A DNA stretch of 64,000 nucleotides from Pseudomonadota bacterium (GCA_023390905.1 JAEWBY010000007.1:1-64000), one strand, 5' to 3'. Counted from the stretch's first letter, positions 1 through 9,478 are shown. The notes: generated by a model from the sequence alone, not told the origin. Numbers and translations: made by a program.

Positions 1-581
1 TCTTCGCCGCAGATGTAGGCGCCGGCGCCGAGCGCGCCATAGATGTCGATGTCCACGCCGCTGCCCAGCACGTTCCTGCCGAGCCAGCCGTTCTCGTAGG
101 CTTCCTTCAGCGCCTGCTCGAAGTGCTCGAAGGGCTCGTGGTGGAACTCGCCGCGCAGGTAGTTGTAGGCGACCGTGCTGCCCGTCGCGTAGCAGGCGAT
201 GGCCAGGCCCTCGATCACCGCGTGCGGGTTGTAGCGCAGGATGTCCCGGTCCTTGGCGGTGCCCGGCTCGGACTCGTCGGAATTGCAGAGGATGTACTTC
301 TGCATCTGGCCCTTGGGCATGAAGCTCCATTTCAGGCCGGTCGGGAACCCTGCGCCGCCGCGGCCGCGCAGGCCGGACTGCTTGACCATGTCGATGATCG
401 CGGCCGGATCCATCTTCTCGCTCAGGATCTTCCGCAGCGCCTGGTAGCCGCCGGTCTTGAGGTAGTTCTCGTACGACCACGGCTTGTCGAAGTGCAGCGT
501 CGTGTAGACGACGTTGTGCTCCTGCGGCGCCGGGCCGACCGGGCCGGTCGGCTGCGAGTAATCGTGGTGGCCGTGTGCCAT
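1..581 (-). CDS. nuoF: NADH-quinone oxidoreductase subunit F, 3' end cut by window edge
   Basis: NuoF carries the FMN and NADH sites and the N3 [4Fe-4S] cluster of complex I in the peripheral arm at the cytoplasmic side of the inner membrane. About 193 N-terminal residues are visible. They include the glycine-rich GLRGRGGAGFPTGLKW nucleotide-binding stretch, the CNSDESEPGTAKDR segment that contacts FMN, and GALGAGAYICGEE at the window edge. The C-terminal Cys ligands of N3 lie outside. The ATG at 581 is followed by a His-rich MAHGHHDYSQP leader and sits 11 nt after the nuoE stop, so the gene is the last visible member of a nuoABCDEF operon read leftwards. Confidence 0.97.
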   Translation of the reverse strand, partial: MAHGHHDYSQPTGPVGPAPQEHNVVYTTLHFDKPWSYENYLKTGGYQALRKILSEKMDPAAIIDMVKQSGLRGRGGAGFPTGLKWSFMPKGQMQKYILCNSDESEPGTAKDRDILRYNPHAVIEGLAIACYATGSTVAYNYLRGEFHHEPFEHFEQALKEAYENGWLGRNVLGSGVDIDIYGALGAGAYICGE

Positions 582-592
582 CTCGTCCTGCC

Positions 593-1120
593 TCACTTCA
601 GCCCGTCGAGCAGCTCGTCCACCTTCGCGGCGTCGAGCTTCTCGTGGTAATGCCCGTTGATCACCACCACCGGCGCGCCGCAGCAGGCGGCGACGCACTC
701 TTCCTCGCGCTTGAGGTAGATGCGGCCGTCGGCGGTGGATTCGCCCAGCCGGCAACCGAGCTTCTTCTCGGCGTGCGCGACCAGGTCCTCGGCGCCGTTG
801 AGCCAGCAGCTGATGTTGGTGCAGAAGGCGACGTTGTTGCGGCCGACCGGTTCCGTCTCGAACATCGAGTAGAAGGTCGCGACCTCGTACGCCCACACCG
901 GCGGGATGCCGATGTACTTCGCGACCGCGGCGATCAGCTCGTCGCTCAGCCAGCCCCGGTTCTGCTCCTGCGCGGCGTGCAGGCCTTGCAGCACGGCCGA
1001 GCGGCGGCGGTCCGGCGGGAACTTGGCCAGCCAGTGGTCGATGTGCGCCCGCGTCGCGTCGTTCAGCGCGACCATCGGGTCGACGTTGCGCGCGTTCTCG
1101 AAATTGCCGGTCGCCTTCAT
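593..1120 (-). CDS. nuoE: NADH-quinone oxidoreductase subunit E
   Basis: NuoE (24-kDa subunit) binds the N1a [2Fe-2S] cluster next to NuoF in the NADH-oxidising module of complex I. The 175-residue product has the thioredoxin-like [2Fe-2S] pattern: C100 and C105 in FCTNISC, then C142 and C146 in ECVAACCGAP. An extra Cys at 147 stands where many homologues have Gly or Thr. The length is normal for the family. The ATG at 1120 shares ATGA with the nuoD stop, so translation is coupled to nuoD. Confidence 0.97.
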   Translation of the reverse strand: MKATGNFENARNVDPMVALNDATRAHIDHWLAKFPPDRRRSAVLQGLHAAQEQNRGWLSDELIAAVAKYIGIPPVWAYEVATFYSMFETEPVGRNNVAFCTNISCWLNGAEDLVAHAEKKLGCRLGESTADGRIYLKREEECVAACCGAPVVVINGHYHEKLDAAKVDELLDGLK

Positions 1121-2421
1121 CGATCCACCTCGCCGAACACGATGTCGTAGGTGCCGATCATCGCCACCACGTCGGCCAGCATGTGGCCCTTCACGATCTC
1201 GTCCATGGACGACAGGTGCGCGAAGCCCGGCGCGCGCAGGTGGACGCGGAACGGCTTGTTGGCGCCGTCGCTCACCAGGTAGCAGCCGAACTCGCCCTTG
1301 GGCGCCTCCACCGCGCAGTAGGTCTCGCCGGCCGGGACGCAATAGCCTTCCGAGAACAGCTTGAAGTGGTGGATCAGCGCTTCCATGTCGTCCTTCATCT
1401 CCTCGCGGGAGGGAGGCGCGACCTTGTAGTTGTCGACCATCACCGGGCCGGGATTGGCGCGCAGCCAGGCCACGCACTGCGAGATGATCCGCGTCGACTG
1501 GCGCATCTCGGCGATGCGCACCAGGTAGCGGTCGTAGCAGTCGCCGTTGACGCCGACCGGGATGTCGAAATCGACCTCGGCGTACTTCGCGTACGGCTGC
1601 TTCTTGCGCAGGTCCCATTCGACGCCCGAGCCGCGCAGCATCGCGCCGGTCATGCCCCAGGCCATCGCCTGTTCCGGCGGGATGACGCCGATGCCGACGG
1701 TGCGCTGCTTCCAGATGCGGTTGTCGGTGAGCAGGGTCTCGTACTCGTCGACGCGCGCCGGGAAATCGCGCGCGAACGCGTCGAGGTAGTCGAGCATCGA
1801 GCCTTCGCGCCACGCGTTGAAGCGCTTGAGCGCCTCGCCCTTGCGCCAGCGCGATTCGCGGTACTGCGGCATGCGCTCCGGCAGGTCGCGGTAGACGCCG
1901 CCCGGGCGGTAATACGTGGCGTGCATGCGCGCGCCCGACACCGCCTCGTACACGTCCATCAGTTCCTCGCGCTCGCGGAACGCGTACAGGAACACCGCCA
2001 TGGCGCCGAGGTCGAGCGCGTTCGAGCCCACCCACATCAGGTGGTTGAGGATGCGGGTGACCTCGTCGAACAGCGTGCGGATCCACTGCGCGCGCTCGGG
2101 CGCCTCGATCCCCATCAGGGTCTCGATGGCGCGCACGTAGGCGTGCTCGTTGCACATCATCGAAACGTAGTCGAGGCGGTCCATGTAGCCGATCGACTGG
2201 TTGAACGGCTTGGACTCGGCCAGTTTCTCCGTGCCGCGGTGGAGCAGGCCGATGTGCGGGTCGGCGCGCTGCACGACCTCGCCGTCCATCTCCAGGATCA
2301 GGCGCAGCACGCCGTGCGCGGCCGGATGCTGCGGGCCGAAGTTCAGCGTGTAGTTGCGGATTTCCTGCTTGCTTTCCGCGACGTTGCTCGCGAACGCGAG
2401 GTGGGACTGTTGCGTGCTCAT
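1117..2421 (-). CDS. nuoD: NADH-quinone oxidoreductase subunit D
   Basis: NuoD (49-kDa subunit) forms, with NuoB, the quinone-reducing site of complex I. The 434-residue sequence shows the family landmarks: LNFGPQHPAAHGVLRLILEM near residue 27 with the quinone-site His, DPHIGLLHRGTEKL, DYVSMMCNEHAYV, and the C-terminal DVVAMIGTYDIVFGEVDR. NuoC and NuoD are separate here, unlike the fused NuoCD of Escherichia coli. ATGA overlaps at both ends (2418-2421 with nuoC and 1117-1120 with nuoE) show tight translational coupling. Confidence 0.98.
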   Translation of the reverse strand: MSTQQSHLAFASNVAESKQEIRNYTLNFGPQHPAAHGVLRLILEMDGEVVQRADPHIGLLHRGTEKLAESKPFNQSIGYMDRLDYVSMMCNEHAYVRAIETLMGIEAPERAQWIRTLFDEVTRILNHLMWVGSNALDLGAMAVFLYAFREREELMDVYEAVSGARMHATYYRPGGVYRDLPERMPQYRESRWRKGEALKRFNAWREGSMLDYLDAFARDFPARVDEYETLLTDNRIWKQRTVGIGVIPPEQAMAWGMTGAMLRGSGVEWDLRKKQPYAKYAEVDFDIPVGVNGDCYDRYLVRIAEMRQSTRIISQCVAWLRANPGPVMVDNYKVAPPSREEMKDDMEALIHHFKLFSEGYCVPAGETYCAVEAPKGEFGCYLVSDGANKPFRVHLRAPGFAHLSSMDEIVKGHMLADVVAMIGTYDIVFGEVDR

Positions 2422-3143
2422 TGCTTGCCCTCGCCTGCCGCGGCTTCGCCCACCGCGGTCTGGTAGCGCGCGTCATCGCGGATCACGCGCGGCACGCCCA
2501 CGCGCGGCTCGACCGAAGTCACCGGCTCGTAGACCACGCGCTTGCGCTCTTCGTCGTAACGCACTTCGACGTTGCCGATGAGCGGGAAATCCTTGCGGAA
2601 CGGGTGACCGACGAAACCATAGTCGGTCAGGATGCGACGCAGATCCGGGTGGCCTTCGAACACGATGCCGAACAGATCGAAAGCTTCGCGTTCGAACCAG
2701 TTCGCGCCGGGCCACAGATCGGTCACCGACGCGACCACCGGCACATCGTCATTGGGCGCGAAGCAGCGCACGCGCAGGCGCTGGTTGTGCTGGTAGGACA
2801 GCAGGTGCAGGACCACGGCGAAGCGGCGCTCGGGACCGGCGCCGCGCGGGCGCTGTTCCCAGTCGAAGCGGCCCGGGCCGAAGCCCTCGACGCCTCGGCT
2901 GAAGCCTTCGGAGGACACGTCCGAGGTGTCCCACTCGGCATTGCCGTAGCCCAGGTAGTCCACGCCGCAGACGTCCACGGCCTGTTCGAAGCCGAACTCG
3001 TCGCGCAGGGTGCGACAGGTCTCGTGCCACACGGACGCCGGCACCTCGAGGGTCACCTCGCCGCGCGGCTCGGCCACGATGACCGCCGCATCGGCAAAGC
3101 GCGAACGCAGCCGGTCGATGAAATTTGAAGCTTGCTCGGCCAT
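2418..3143 (-). CDS. nuoC: NADH-quinone oxidoreductase subunit C
   Basis: NuoC (30-kDa subunit) is part of the connecting arm of complex I. The signature runs from about residue 150: WFEREAFDLFGIVFEGHPD, then LRRILTDYGFVGHPFRKDFP. The 241-residue product is longer than a minimal NuoC because of an insertion at about residues 66-107, rich in Gly, Ser and Arg (SDVSSEGFSRGVEG...). I recognise this insertion from Xanthomonadaceae homologues. It separates the first beta-strands of the domain. The gene starts 54 nt after the nuoB stop, the widest gap inside this operon, and overlaps nuoD by ATGA. Confidence 0.97.
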   Translation of the reverse strand: MAEQASNFIDRLRSRFADAAVIVAEPRGEVTLEVPASVWHETCRTLRDEFGFEQAVDVCGVDYLGYGNAEWDTSDVSSEGFSRGVEGFGPGRFDWEQRPRGAGPERRFAVVLHLLSYQHNQRLRVRCFAPNDDVPVVASVTDLWPGANWFEREAFDLFGIVFEGHPDLRRILTDYGFVGHPFRKDFPLIGNVEVRYDEERKRVVYEPVTSVEPRVGVPRVIRDDARYQTAVGEAAAGEGKQ

Positions 3144-3197
3144 GGGGCTTGGCGTGCTCTCGATAGGAAGACGGGAAATGAAGTGCAGTGCCGACGA

Positions 3198-3752
3198 TCA
3201 GCGCGCGATGGTCTGCGTGCGCCAGATCTTCTTCTGCAACTGCAGGATGCCGTAGACCAGCGCTTCGGCGGTCGGCGGGCAACCCGGCACATACACGTCG
3301 ACGGGCACGACACGATCGCAACCACGCACGACCGAATACGAGTAGTGGTAGTAACCGCCGCCGTTGGCGCAGCTGCCCATCGAAATGACCCATTTGGGAT
3401 CCGGCATCTGGTCGTAGACCTTGCGCAGCGCCGGCGCCATCTTGTTGACCAGCGTGCCGGCCACGATCATCACGTCGGACTGGCGCGGCGACGGGCGGAA
3501 CACCACGCCGTAGCGATCCAGATCCAGGCGCGAAGTGCCGGCGTGCATCATTTCCACCGCGCAGCACGCCAGGCCGAAGGTCATCGGCCACATCGAGCCG
3601 GTGCGCGCCCAGTTCATCAGCGCGTCGACGCTGGTGGTCACGTAGCCCTTTTCGAGCAGCGGGTTGTCGCCTTCCGGCCGCAGGATGTCGTCCACCCGCC
3701 CTTCCGGGATCGGGTTGGTCATCAGGCGATCGAGGGTCTGAATCACTCCCAT
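3198..3752 (-). CDS. nuoB: NADH-quinone oxidoreductase subunit B
   Basis: NuoB (20-kDa, PSST) holds the N2 [4Fe-4S] cluster, the last cluster before quinone. The 184-residue protein has the tandem cysteines C63-C64 in FGLACCAVEMM, C128 in SMGSCANGGGYY and C158 in VPGCPPTAEAL, which together ligate N2. The start MGVIQTLDRLMTNPIPEG is family-typical. An in-frame extension upstream has no family similarity and overlaps nuoA, so I rejected it. The start lies inside nuoA, with a 10-nt overlap. Confidence 0.97.
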   Translation of the reverse strand: MGVIQTLDRLMTNPIPEGRVDDILRPEGDNPLLEKGYVTTSVDALMNWARTGSMWPMTFGLACCAVEMMHAGTSRLDLDRYGVVFRPSPRQSDVMIVAGTLVNKMAPALRKVYDQMPDPKWVISMGSCANGGGYYHYSYSVVRGCDRVVPVDVYVPGCPPTAEALVYGILQLQKKIWRTQTIAR

Positions 3753-4099
3753 TCGAGCGCTCCCTTCTTCCACACGTAAATGAAACCGAGGAACAGCATG
3801 CCGACGAACAGGCCCATCGTGACCAGTGCGCGCGCGCCAAGCTCCTGGAAGACCAGGGTCCACGGAACGATAAAGATGATTTCCAGATCGAAGACGATGA
3901 ACTGGATTGCGATGAGGTAGTAGCGCACGTCGAACTTCATGCGCGCGTCTTCGAAGGCCTCGAAGCCGCACTCGTACGGCGAGAGCTTCTGTGCGTCGGG
4001 GCGGCGCGGGCCGAGGACGCGTCCCACGACGATCAGCGCGATGCCGATGCCGGTGGCGACGATCAGGAACAACAGGGTCGGCAGGTAATTGGCCAGCAC
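3743..4099 (-). CDS. nuoA: NADH-quinone oxidoreductase subunit A, GTG start
   Basis: NuoA is a small membrane subunit of complex I next to the quinone channel. The 118-residue product has three hydrophobic segments (about residues 5-27, 61-83 and 88-110) and the conserved loop KLSPYECGFEAFEDARMKFD, with the Cys of the ND3 loop. I chose the GTG at 4099, reading MLANYLPTLL, because it matches the usual start of the family and follows a purine-rich AAGAAGAG stretch. The in-frame ATG at 4264 would add 55 Arg-rich residues with no similarity. It is the first gene of the nuo operon. Confidence 0.93.
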   Translation of the reverse strand: MLANYLPTLLFLIVATGIGIALIVVGRVLGPRRPDAQKLSPYECGFEAFEDARMKFDVRYYLIAIQFIVFDLEIIFIVPWTLVFQELGARALVTMGLFVGMLFLGFIYVWKKGALEWE

Positions 4100-4366
4100 T
4101 CGCGTTTCTCTTCTTGTCCTGTCTGCTCCGCATCGCGGCGCGCGGGAGGCGCGACCGGCGATGAAGGGCACTGCATTCCGCATGGGACCGCGTGGTACGC
4201 GCGGTTTTGCGCGGGGGCGCAAGGAGCTTCGGCCTGCGGGCGATTGATTGCCCGACCGCAGCATCCACCTTGTTCCGCGAAGTCGGTGCGACGACGGGAA
4301 CAGATCCGAACCAGGCCCTTCCGCAGCTCGTACCTGACCGGGAATGGATCGACGGGATTGTACCGT

Positions 4367-4394
4367 TCAGCGAATGGGGTAGTAAACGTTTTAC
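4367..4394 (-). promoter_or_regulatory. Possible nuo operon promoter with a small inverted repeat
   Basis: On the minus strand a TACAAT hexamer (4367-4372) fits a sigma-70 -10 box, and GTAAA-CGT-TTTAC (4382-4394) forms an inverted repeat at about the -35 position. No good -35 hexamer is seen. Transcription from here would give a leader of roughly 260 nt before nuoA. The rest of 4100-4416 holds no gene that I can support. Confidence 0.3.
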
Positions 4395-4416
4395 GGGCGC
4401 TTCACGCAGTAGGCGC

Positions 4417-4448
4417 AAAAGAAAAGCCCGCTGCTGCGGGCTTTTCTT
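4417..4448 (-). terminator. Rho-independent terminator downstream of tRNA-Leu
   Basis: A perfect 13-bp stem (AAGAAAAGCCCGC at 4419-4431, GCGGGCTTTTCTT at 4436-4448) closes a TGCT loop. Read leftwards the hairpin ends in TTTTCTTTT, so it ends the tRNA-Leu transcript. Its other flank is also U-rich, so it could work in both directions. Confidence 0.85.
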
Positions 4449-4485
4449 CGTCACATGGCGAACGGCATGCATGCCGCCCGCTGAT

Positions 4486-4570
4486 TGGTGCCCAAGAGGG
4501 GACTCGAACCCCTACAGCTTTCGCCGCTACCACCTCAAGGTAGTGCGTCTACCAATTCCGCCACCTGGGC
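4486..4570 (-). tRNA. tRNA-Leu(GAG)
   Basis: The 85-nt class II tRNA folds with acceptor GCCCAGG pairing to TTGGGC(A), anticodon arm CTACC-TTGAGGT-GGTAG giving anticodon GAG (reads CUC and CUU), a long variable arm CGGC-GAAA-GCTG, T-arm GGGGTTCGAGTCCCC, and a genome-encoded CCA. It lies between secG and nuoA, the usual place for a tRNA-Leu in this neighbourhood. Confidence 0.96.
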
Positions 4571-4608
4571 TTGAAACGTTCGCATCATGCGGCGATGCGA
4601 GGCCGGCT

Positions 4609-4614
4609 ATTGTA
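4609..4614 (-). promoter_or_regulatory. -10 hexamer for tRNA-Leu
   Basis: On the minus strand GGCTACAATAGCC contains TACAAT, 38 nt upstream of the tRNA 5' end. The expected start of transcription would leave a leader of about 30 nt to be trimmed by RNase P. The -35 position falls in the end of secG and has no clear consensus. Confidence 0.4.
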
Positions 4615-4622
4615 GCCCGAGT

Positions 4623-5069
4623 TCAGCCGCCCTGTGATGGGGTCTGCGGATTTTCCGCCGCCGGCGGCGCAGCCTGTTCAGTCTGCTGCGGTGCGCTCTG
4701 CGCAGGCGCGGGTTGCGCCGGCGCGCTCGGCACCGTGGAGGGCTGCGGCTGCGCCGGCAATTCACCGGCCGCCGGGGCGGGCGCGGTGGCCGCGCCGCCG
4801 GACATCAGGCTCGGCGCCTGCTGCGCATTCGGACGTGCGCTGTGCGAGGCATGCCACGCCATGAACAGGGTGATGCCGAAAAACGCGATCGCGAGCCACT
4901 TGGTGCTCTTGGAAAGGAAGTTGGATGCGCCGCGTGCGCCGAACACGGTGCCGGACGCGCCGGCGCCGAAGCCGGAGCCGGCCTGCGCGCCGGAGCCGCG
5001 CTGCATCAGCACCAGCACGATGATCGCGATGGCGATCAGCACATAGACCACGTTGAGGATCAGCATCAT
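4623..5069 (-). CDS. secG: Preprotein translocase subunit SecG
   Basis: SecG is the small accessory subunit of the SecYEG channel in the inner membrane. The 148-residue protein has two membrane helices (about residues 3-22 and 57-76) around the conserved loop LMQRGSGAQAGSGFGAGASG and SNFLSKSTKWLA. It is longer than the roughly 110 residues of E. coli SecG because of a C-terminal tail of about 65 residues rich in Pro, Ala and Gln, which looks disordered. It is transcribed in the same direction as tpiA, which ends 53 nt upstream. Confidence 0.95.
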   Translation of the reverse strand: MMLILNVVYVLIAIAIIVLVLMQRGSGAQAGSGFGAGASGTVFGARGASNFLSKSTKWLAIAFFGITLFMAWHASHSARPNAQQAPSLMSGGAATAPAPAAGELPAQPQPSTVPSAPAQPAPAQSAPQQTEQAAPPAAENPQTPSQGG

Positions 5070-5122
5070 CTGGAATCAGTCCCGAAACAATTGTCAGCGG
5101 AAGCTACCGCCGCAACCGTTCT

Positions 5123-5881
5123 TCAGACCGGTCGCGCAGCCGCTTTCGCGATGGCGATGAAATCGCTGGCGACCAGCGAAGCTCCACCCACTAGCCCTCC
5201 ATCGACATCGGCCTGTGCGAACAGTTCCGGAGCGTTGTCGGGCTTGACGCTGCCGCCGTAGAGGATGGGCAGCGAATCGGCAATTCTAGCATCGCGGGAA
5301 GCGATTTCGCCACGCAGGAATGCGTGCACCTCCTGCGCCTGTGCGGGCGTGGCGGTACGCCCGGTCCCGATCGCCCAGACCGGCTCGTAGGACACCACCG
5401 CCCGGGCGAAAGCCTCGATTCCCGCCAGTTCCAGCACCGCGCGCAACTGCGCGCCCACCACGGCCTCGGTCTGGCCGGCGTCACGCTGTTCCAGGGTTTC
5501 CCCGACGCACAGCACCGGCACCAACCCGGCGCGATGGGCTGCGACGAACTTGCGCGCGACCAGTTCGTTGCTTTCCTGATGGTACTGGCGGCGCTCGGAG
5601 TGTCCGACCAGGCCGTGGGTGGCGCCGACGTCCCTCAGCATCGAAGCGGACACCTCGCCGGTATAGGCGCCCTTTTCGTTGCTGCTGACGTCCTGCGAGC
5701 CCAGCCAGATGCCCTTCGGTGCGTAGTCCTCCACCAGTTCGCCCAGGTACGGCAGCGGCGGCAGGATCAGGATGTCCACTCCGGACTGCGGCAGGCCGGC
5801 GGCGATTTCATCCATCAGCGAATAAGCGAACTTCCGATCGCCGTGGAGCTTCCAGTTTCCCGCCACAAGCTTGCGCCGCAT
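5123..5881 (-). CDS. tpiA: Triosephosphate isomerase
   Basis: TpiA interconverts dihydroxyacetone phosphate and glyceraldehyde 3-phosphate in glycolysis. The 252-residue protein has all catalytic elements: N9 and K11 in AGNWKLHG, H94 in GLVGHSERR, E166 in VVSYEPVWAIGTG, and the phosphate-gripping loop YGGSVKPDN followed by GGLVGGASL. I chose the ATG at 5881 because MRRKLVAGNWK is the normal start. The open frame continues upstream to 5998 without family similarity. It is followed by secG, as in other gammaproteobacteria. Confidence 0.98.
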   Translation of the reverse strand: MRRKLVAGNWKLHGDRKFAYSLMDEIAAGLPQSGVDILILPPLPYLGELVEDYAPKGIWLGSQDVSSNEKGAYTGEVSASMLRDVGATHGLVGHSERRQYHQESNELVARKFVAAHRAGLVPVLCVGETLEQRDAGQTEAVVGAQLRAVLELAGIEAFARAVVSYEPVWAIGTGRTATPAQAQEVHAFLRGEIASRDARIADSLPILYGGSVKPDNAPELFAQADVDGGLVGGASLVASDFIAIAKAAARPV

Positions 5882-6040
5882 GAGACCAATTCCTGTCCAG
5901 TTGGGCGCGCAGGATAGCGCATGGCGTGCTCGGCTTGGCATCCCCGGACGTTCGTTGCGCGAAGTCCGGGTCGCGTCATGCGCGTCGCCTGCCGTCACCG
6001 AGCGACTGCCTGCCTCGCCAAAGCAAGCGCTGCGCGGGGA

Positions 6041-6979
6041 TTACTTCAGCTTGATCTCGCGCAGGCGTTCTTCCAGATAGCCCTGGGCGGTGATCGCTTC
6101 GGGATAGCGGGACGGATTGTCCGGCGTGATCGTGGACGGCAGCACGTCGATCAGGAAGTCGGGATTCGGATGCAGGAAGAACGGCACCGAGTACCGCGGC
6201 TGGCGGGCCTGATCGCCGGGCGGGTTCACGACGCGATGGGTCGTGGACGGATACACGTGGTTGGTCAGGCGCTGCAGCATGTCGCCGATGTTGACGACGA
6301 TCGTGTCCGCATCGGAGGTGAACGGCACCCACTCGCCCTGCTTCGACTTCACTTCCAGGCCCGCCGCGCTGGCGCCGACGAGCAGCGTGATGAGGTTGAT
6401 GTCCTCGTGCGCACCGGCGCGCACGTTCGGGATGTCGTCGGCGGTGATGGGCGGATAGTGGATCGGGCGCAGGATCGAATTGCCCGAGTCGGTCTTGTCG
6501 GCGAAGTAGTCTTCCGGCAGGCCGATATGCAGCGCCAGCGCCGAAAGCACGCGCGCGCCGAGTTGATCCAGCGCCTGGTACAGGCCGTAGCCGTGTTCGC
6601 GGAACCCCGGCACTTCCTCGGGCCACAGGTTCGGCGGCATGAACGCGCGGTACTTGGAATCATCCGGAATTTCGCGGCCGATGTGCCAGAACTCCTTCAG
6701 ATCGAAATGCTTGGAGTCCTTGGCGGTCTCGATGCCGAACGGCGTATAGCCGCGCGCGCCGCCGCCGCCGGCCACGTGGTAGCGACGCTTGATGTCTTCG
6801 GGCAAGGCGAAGAAACGCTTGAACGCATCGTAGGCCGCGTCGATGTCCGCCTGCGGAATGCCGTGGTTGCGGATGCCCGCGAATCCCCATTCGCGATAGG
6901 CCGCGCCCAGCTCGGCGACGAAGGCGTCGCGGTCGGTATCGAAACGGGTGATGTCGAGGACGGGGATACGGGAACTCAT
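6041..6979 (-). CDS. Isopenicillin-N-synthase-like 2OG-Fe(II) oxygenase, substrate unknown
   Basis: The 312-residue protein belongs to the 2-oxoglutarate/Fe(II) oxygenase superfamily. Its DIOX_N-like first half begins IPVLDITRFD and is followed by a jelly-roll core. The iron triad is visible as H191 and D193 (GAHEDINLIT) and H248 (STTHRVVNP), and R262-x-S264 (PRYSVPFF) is the usual 2-oxoglutarate clamp. The ATG at 6979 follows GGAGTG at good spacing. It is a cytosolic enzyme, with no signal sequence. It sits between glmM and tpiA with no pathway partners. Family members act on amino acids, flavonoids or plant hormones, so the substrate cannot be inferred here. Confidence 0.88.
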   Translation of the reverse strand: MSSRIPVLDITRFDTDRDAFVAELGAAYREWGFAGIRNHGIPQADIDAAYDAFKRFFALPEDIKRRYHVAGGGGARGYTPFGIETAKDSKHFDLKEFWHIGREIPDDSKYRAFMPPNLWPEEVPGFREHGYGLYQALDQLGARVLSALALHIGLPEDYFADKTDSGNSILRPIHYPPITADDIPNVRAGAHEDINLITLLVGASAAGLEVKSKQGEWVPFTSDADTIVVNIGDMLQRLTNHVYPSTTHRVVNPPGDQARQPRYSVPFFLHPNPDFLIDVLPSTITPDNPSRYPEAITAQGYLEERLREIKLK

Positions 6980-7050
6980 GGTTTCACTCCAGACAGCAGA
7001 AAGCGCGACAGGACCCGCGTCCCGAACGCGCCCGGGATTCATTGGACGGA

Positions 7051-8397
7051 TCAGTGCGAGGCGGCGGCGCGCACGGCCTCGGCAAGTTTGTCGAGCGTGC
7101 GCTGCATCAGGCCATCGTCATCGGCTTCCACGGTGACGCGCACCACCGGCTCGGTACCGGACGGTCGCAGGAACGCACGGCCGCGGCCGGAGACCGCGGC
7201 CTGCGCCTCGGCCAGCGCGGCCTGCACGCTGGCCGCTTCGACCGGGCGCGCGCCGTTGGCGAGCTTCACGTTGATGGTTTTCTGCGGAACCTTCTGCAGG
7301 CCGGACAGCGCCTGGCGCAGCGACATGCGCTGGTGCTTGAGCACTTCCAGCACCTGCAGCGCACTGACGATCGCATCGCCGGTGGTCGCGCGATCCAGGC
7401 ACAACAGATGGCCGGAGGTTTCGCCTCCCAGCACGCCACCGCCTTCGACCAGGCCCTGGTGCACATAGCGATCGCCGACCTTGACGCGCACGAACGGCAC
7501 CTGGCGCTCGGCCAGCGCGCGTTCGAGCCCGTAATTGGTCATCAACGTGCCGATGACCGCGCCCTTGAGGCGGCCGCTGGCCTGCCAGGCATTGGCCAGC
7601 ACGTACAGCAGATCATCGCCATCGACCGGATTGCCCTGGTCATCGGCCATCAGCACGCGGTCGCCGTCGCCGTCGAAGGCGATGCCGAGATCGGCGCCGG
7701 CCTCGCGCACCTTGCGCGCCAGATTGTCGATGTGCATCGAGCCGACGCCATCGTTGATGTTCACGCCGTTGGGTTCGGCGCCGATGGCGACGACGTCCGC
7801 GCCCAGTTCGCGGAACAGCAGCGGCGCGATGTGGTAGGTCGCCCCATGCGCGCAATCGAGCACGATGCGGAACCCGCGCAGATCGAATCCGCGCGGCACG
7901 CTGGCCTTGCAGAACTCGATGTAGCGCCCGACCACGTCGCGGCTGCGGATCGCCTTGCCGAGCCTTTCCGATTCCACGGTGACGAAATCGCCATCCAGTG
8001 CCGCTTCGATCGCCGCTTCGGTGGCGTCGTCGAGCTTCTCGCCCTCGGCCGAGAAGAACTTGATGCCGTTGTCGTAGTGCGGGTTGTGCGAGGCGCTGAT
8101 CACGATGCCGGCGTCCGCGCCGAGCGTGCGGGTCAGGAACGCGACGGCGGGCGTGGGCACCGGCCCCATCAACTGCACGTCGGCGCCGGCGGCGACCAGC
8201 CCGGCTTCGAGCGCGGCTTCGAACATGTAGCCGGAGATGCGCGTGTCCTTGCCGATGACCACGGTGGGGCGGCGGCCGGTGCGCTCGGCCAGCGTGCGGC
8301 CCAGGGCGTTGCCCAGCCGCAGGACGAAATCGGCGGAAATGGGGCCATCGCCGACGCGGCCGCGGATGCCGTCAGTGCCGAAGTATTTGCGGGTCAT
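7051..8397 (-). CDS. glmM: Phosphoglucosamine mutase
   Basis: GlmM converts glucosamine 6-phosphate to glucosamine 1-phosphate for UDP-GlcNAc, the precursor of peptidoglycan and lipid A. The 448-residue protein shows the N-terminal RKYFGTDGIRG, the phosphoserine loop GIVISASHNP with S103 as the phosphorylated residue, the Mg-binding FDGDGDRVLMAD, the sugar-specificity GGETSGHL and the phosphate-binding RPSGTEPVVRV. The length matches the family (about 445). It lies downstream of accD on the same strand, with 88 nt between them. Confidence 0.98.
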   Translation of the reverse strand: MTRKYFGTDGIRGRVGDGPISADFVLRLGNALGRTLAERTGRRPTVVIGKDTRISGYMFEAALEAGLVAAGADVQLMGPVPTPAVAFLTRTLGADAGIVISASHNPHYDNGIKFFSAEGEKLDDATEAAIEAALDGDFVTVESERLGKAIRSRDVVGRYIEFCKASVPRGFDLRGFRIVLDCAHGATYHIAPLLFRELGADVVAIGAEPNGVNINDGVGSMHIDNLARKVREAGADLGIAFDGDGDRVLMADDQGNPVDGDDLLYVLANAWQASGRLKGAVIGTLMTNYGLERALAERQVPFVRVKVGDRYVHQGLVEGGGVLGGETSGHLLCLDRATTGDAIVSALQVLEVLKHQRMSLRQALSGLQKVPQKTINVKLANGARPVEAASVQAALAEAQAAVSGRGRAFLRPSGTEPVVRVTVEADDDGLMQRTLDKLAEAVRAAASH

Positions 8398-8485
8398 GGG
8401 TGGTCACTCGATAAGGAAAGGAACGCGATGAGCGCGCCGACGATGCCGATCACGCGCGGCGCACTCCCCTGTCCGCGCGCGTGCC

Positions 8486-9379
<894 letters not shown>

Positions 9380-9478
9380 GCGTTATCGACTACCCCGTTC
9401 TTTTGCCCGTCCTGCGACGGGCCGACGGGTCAGTTTAGCAGGCCGGCACGAGCGCTCCGTGATTCGGCCGGCCCGCGG

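Noticed and set aside
9411..9430. Hairpin CCCGTC-CTGC-GACGGG between trpA and accD as terminator
   Set aside because: No U-run follows in either transcription direction: the T-rich side precedes it on the plus strand. It may only be a weak structure.
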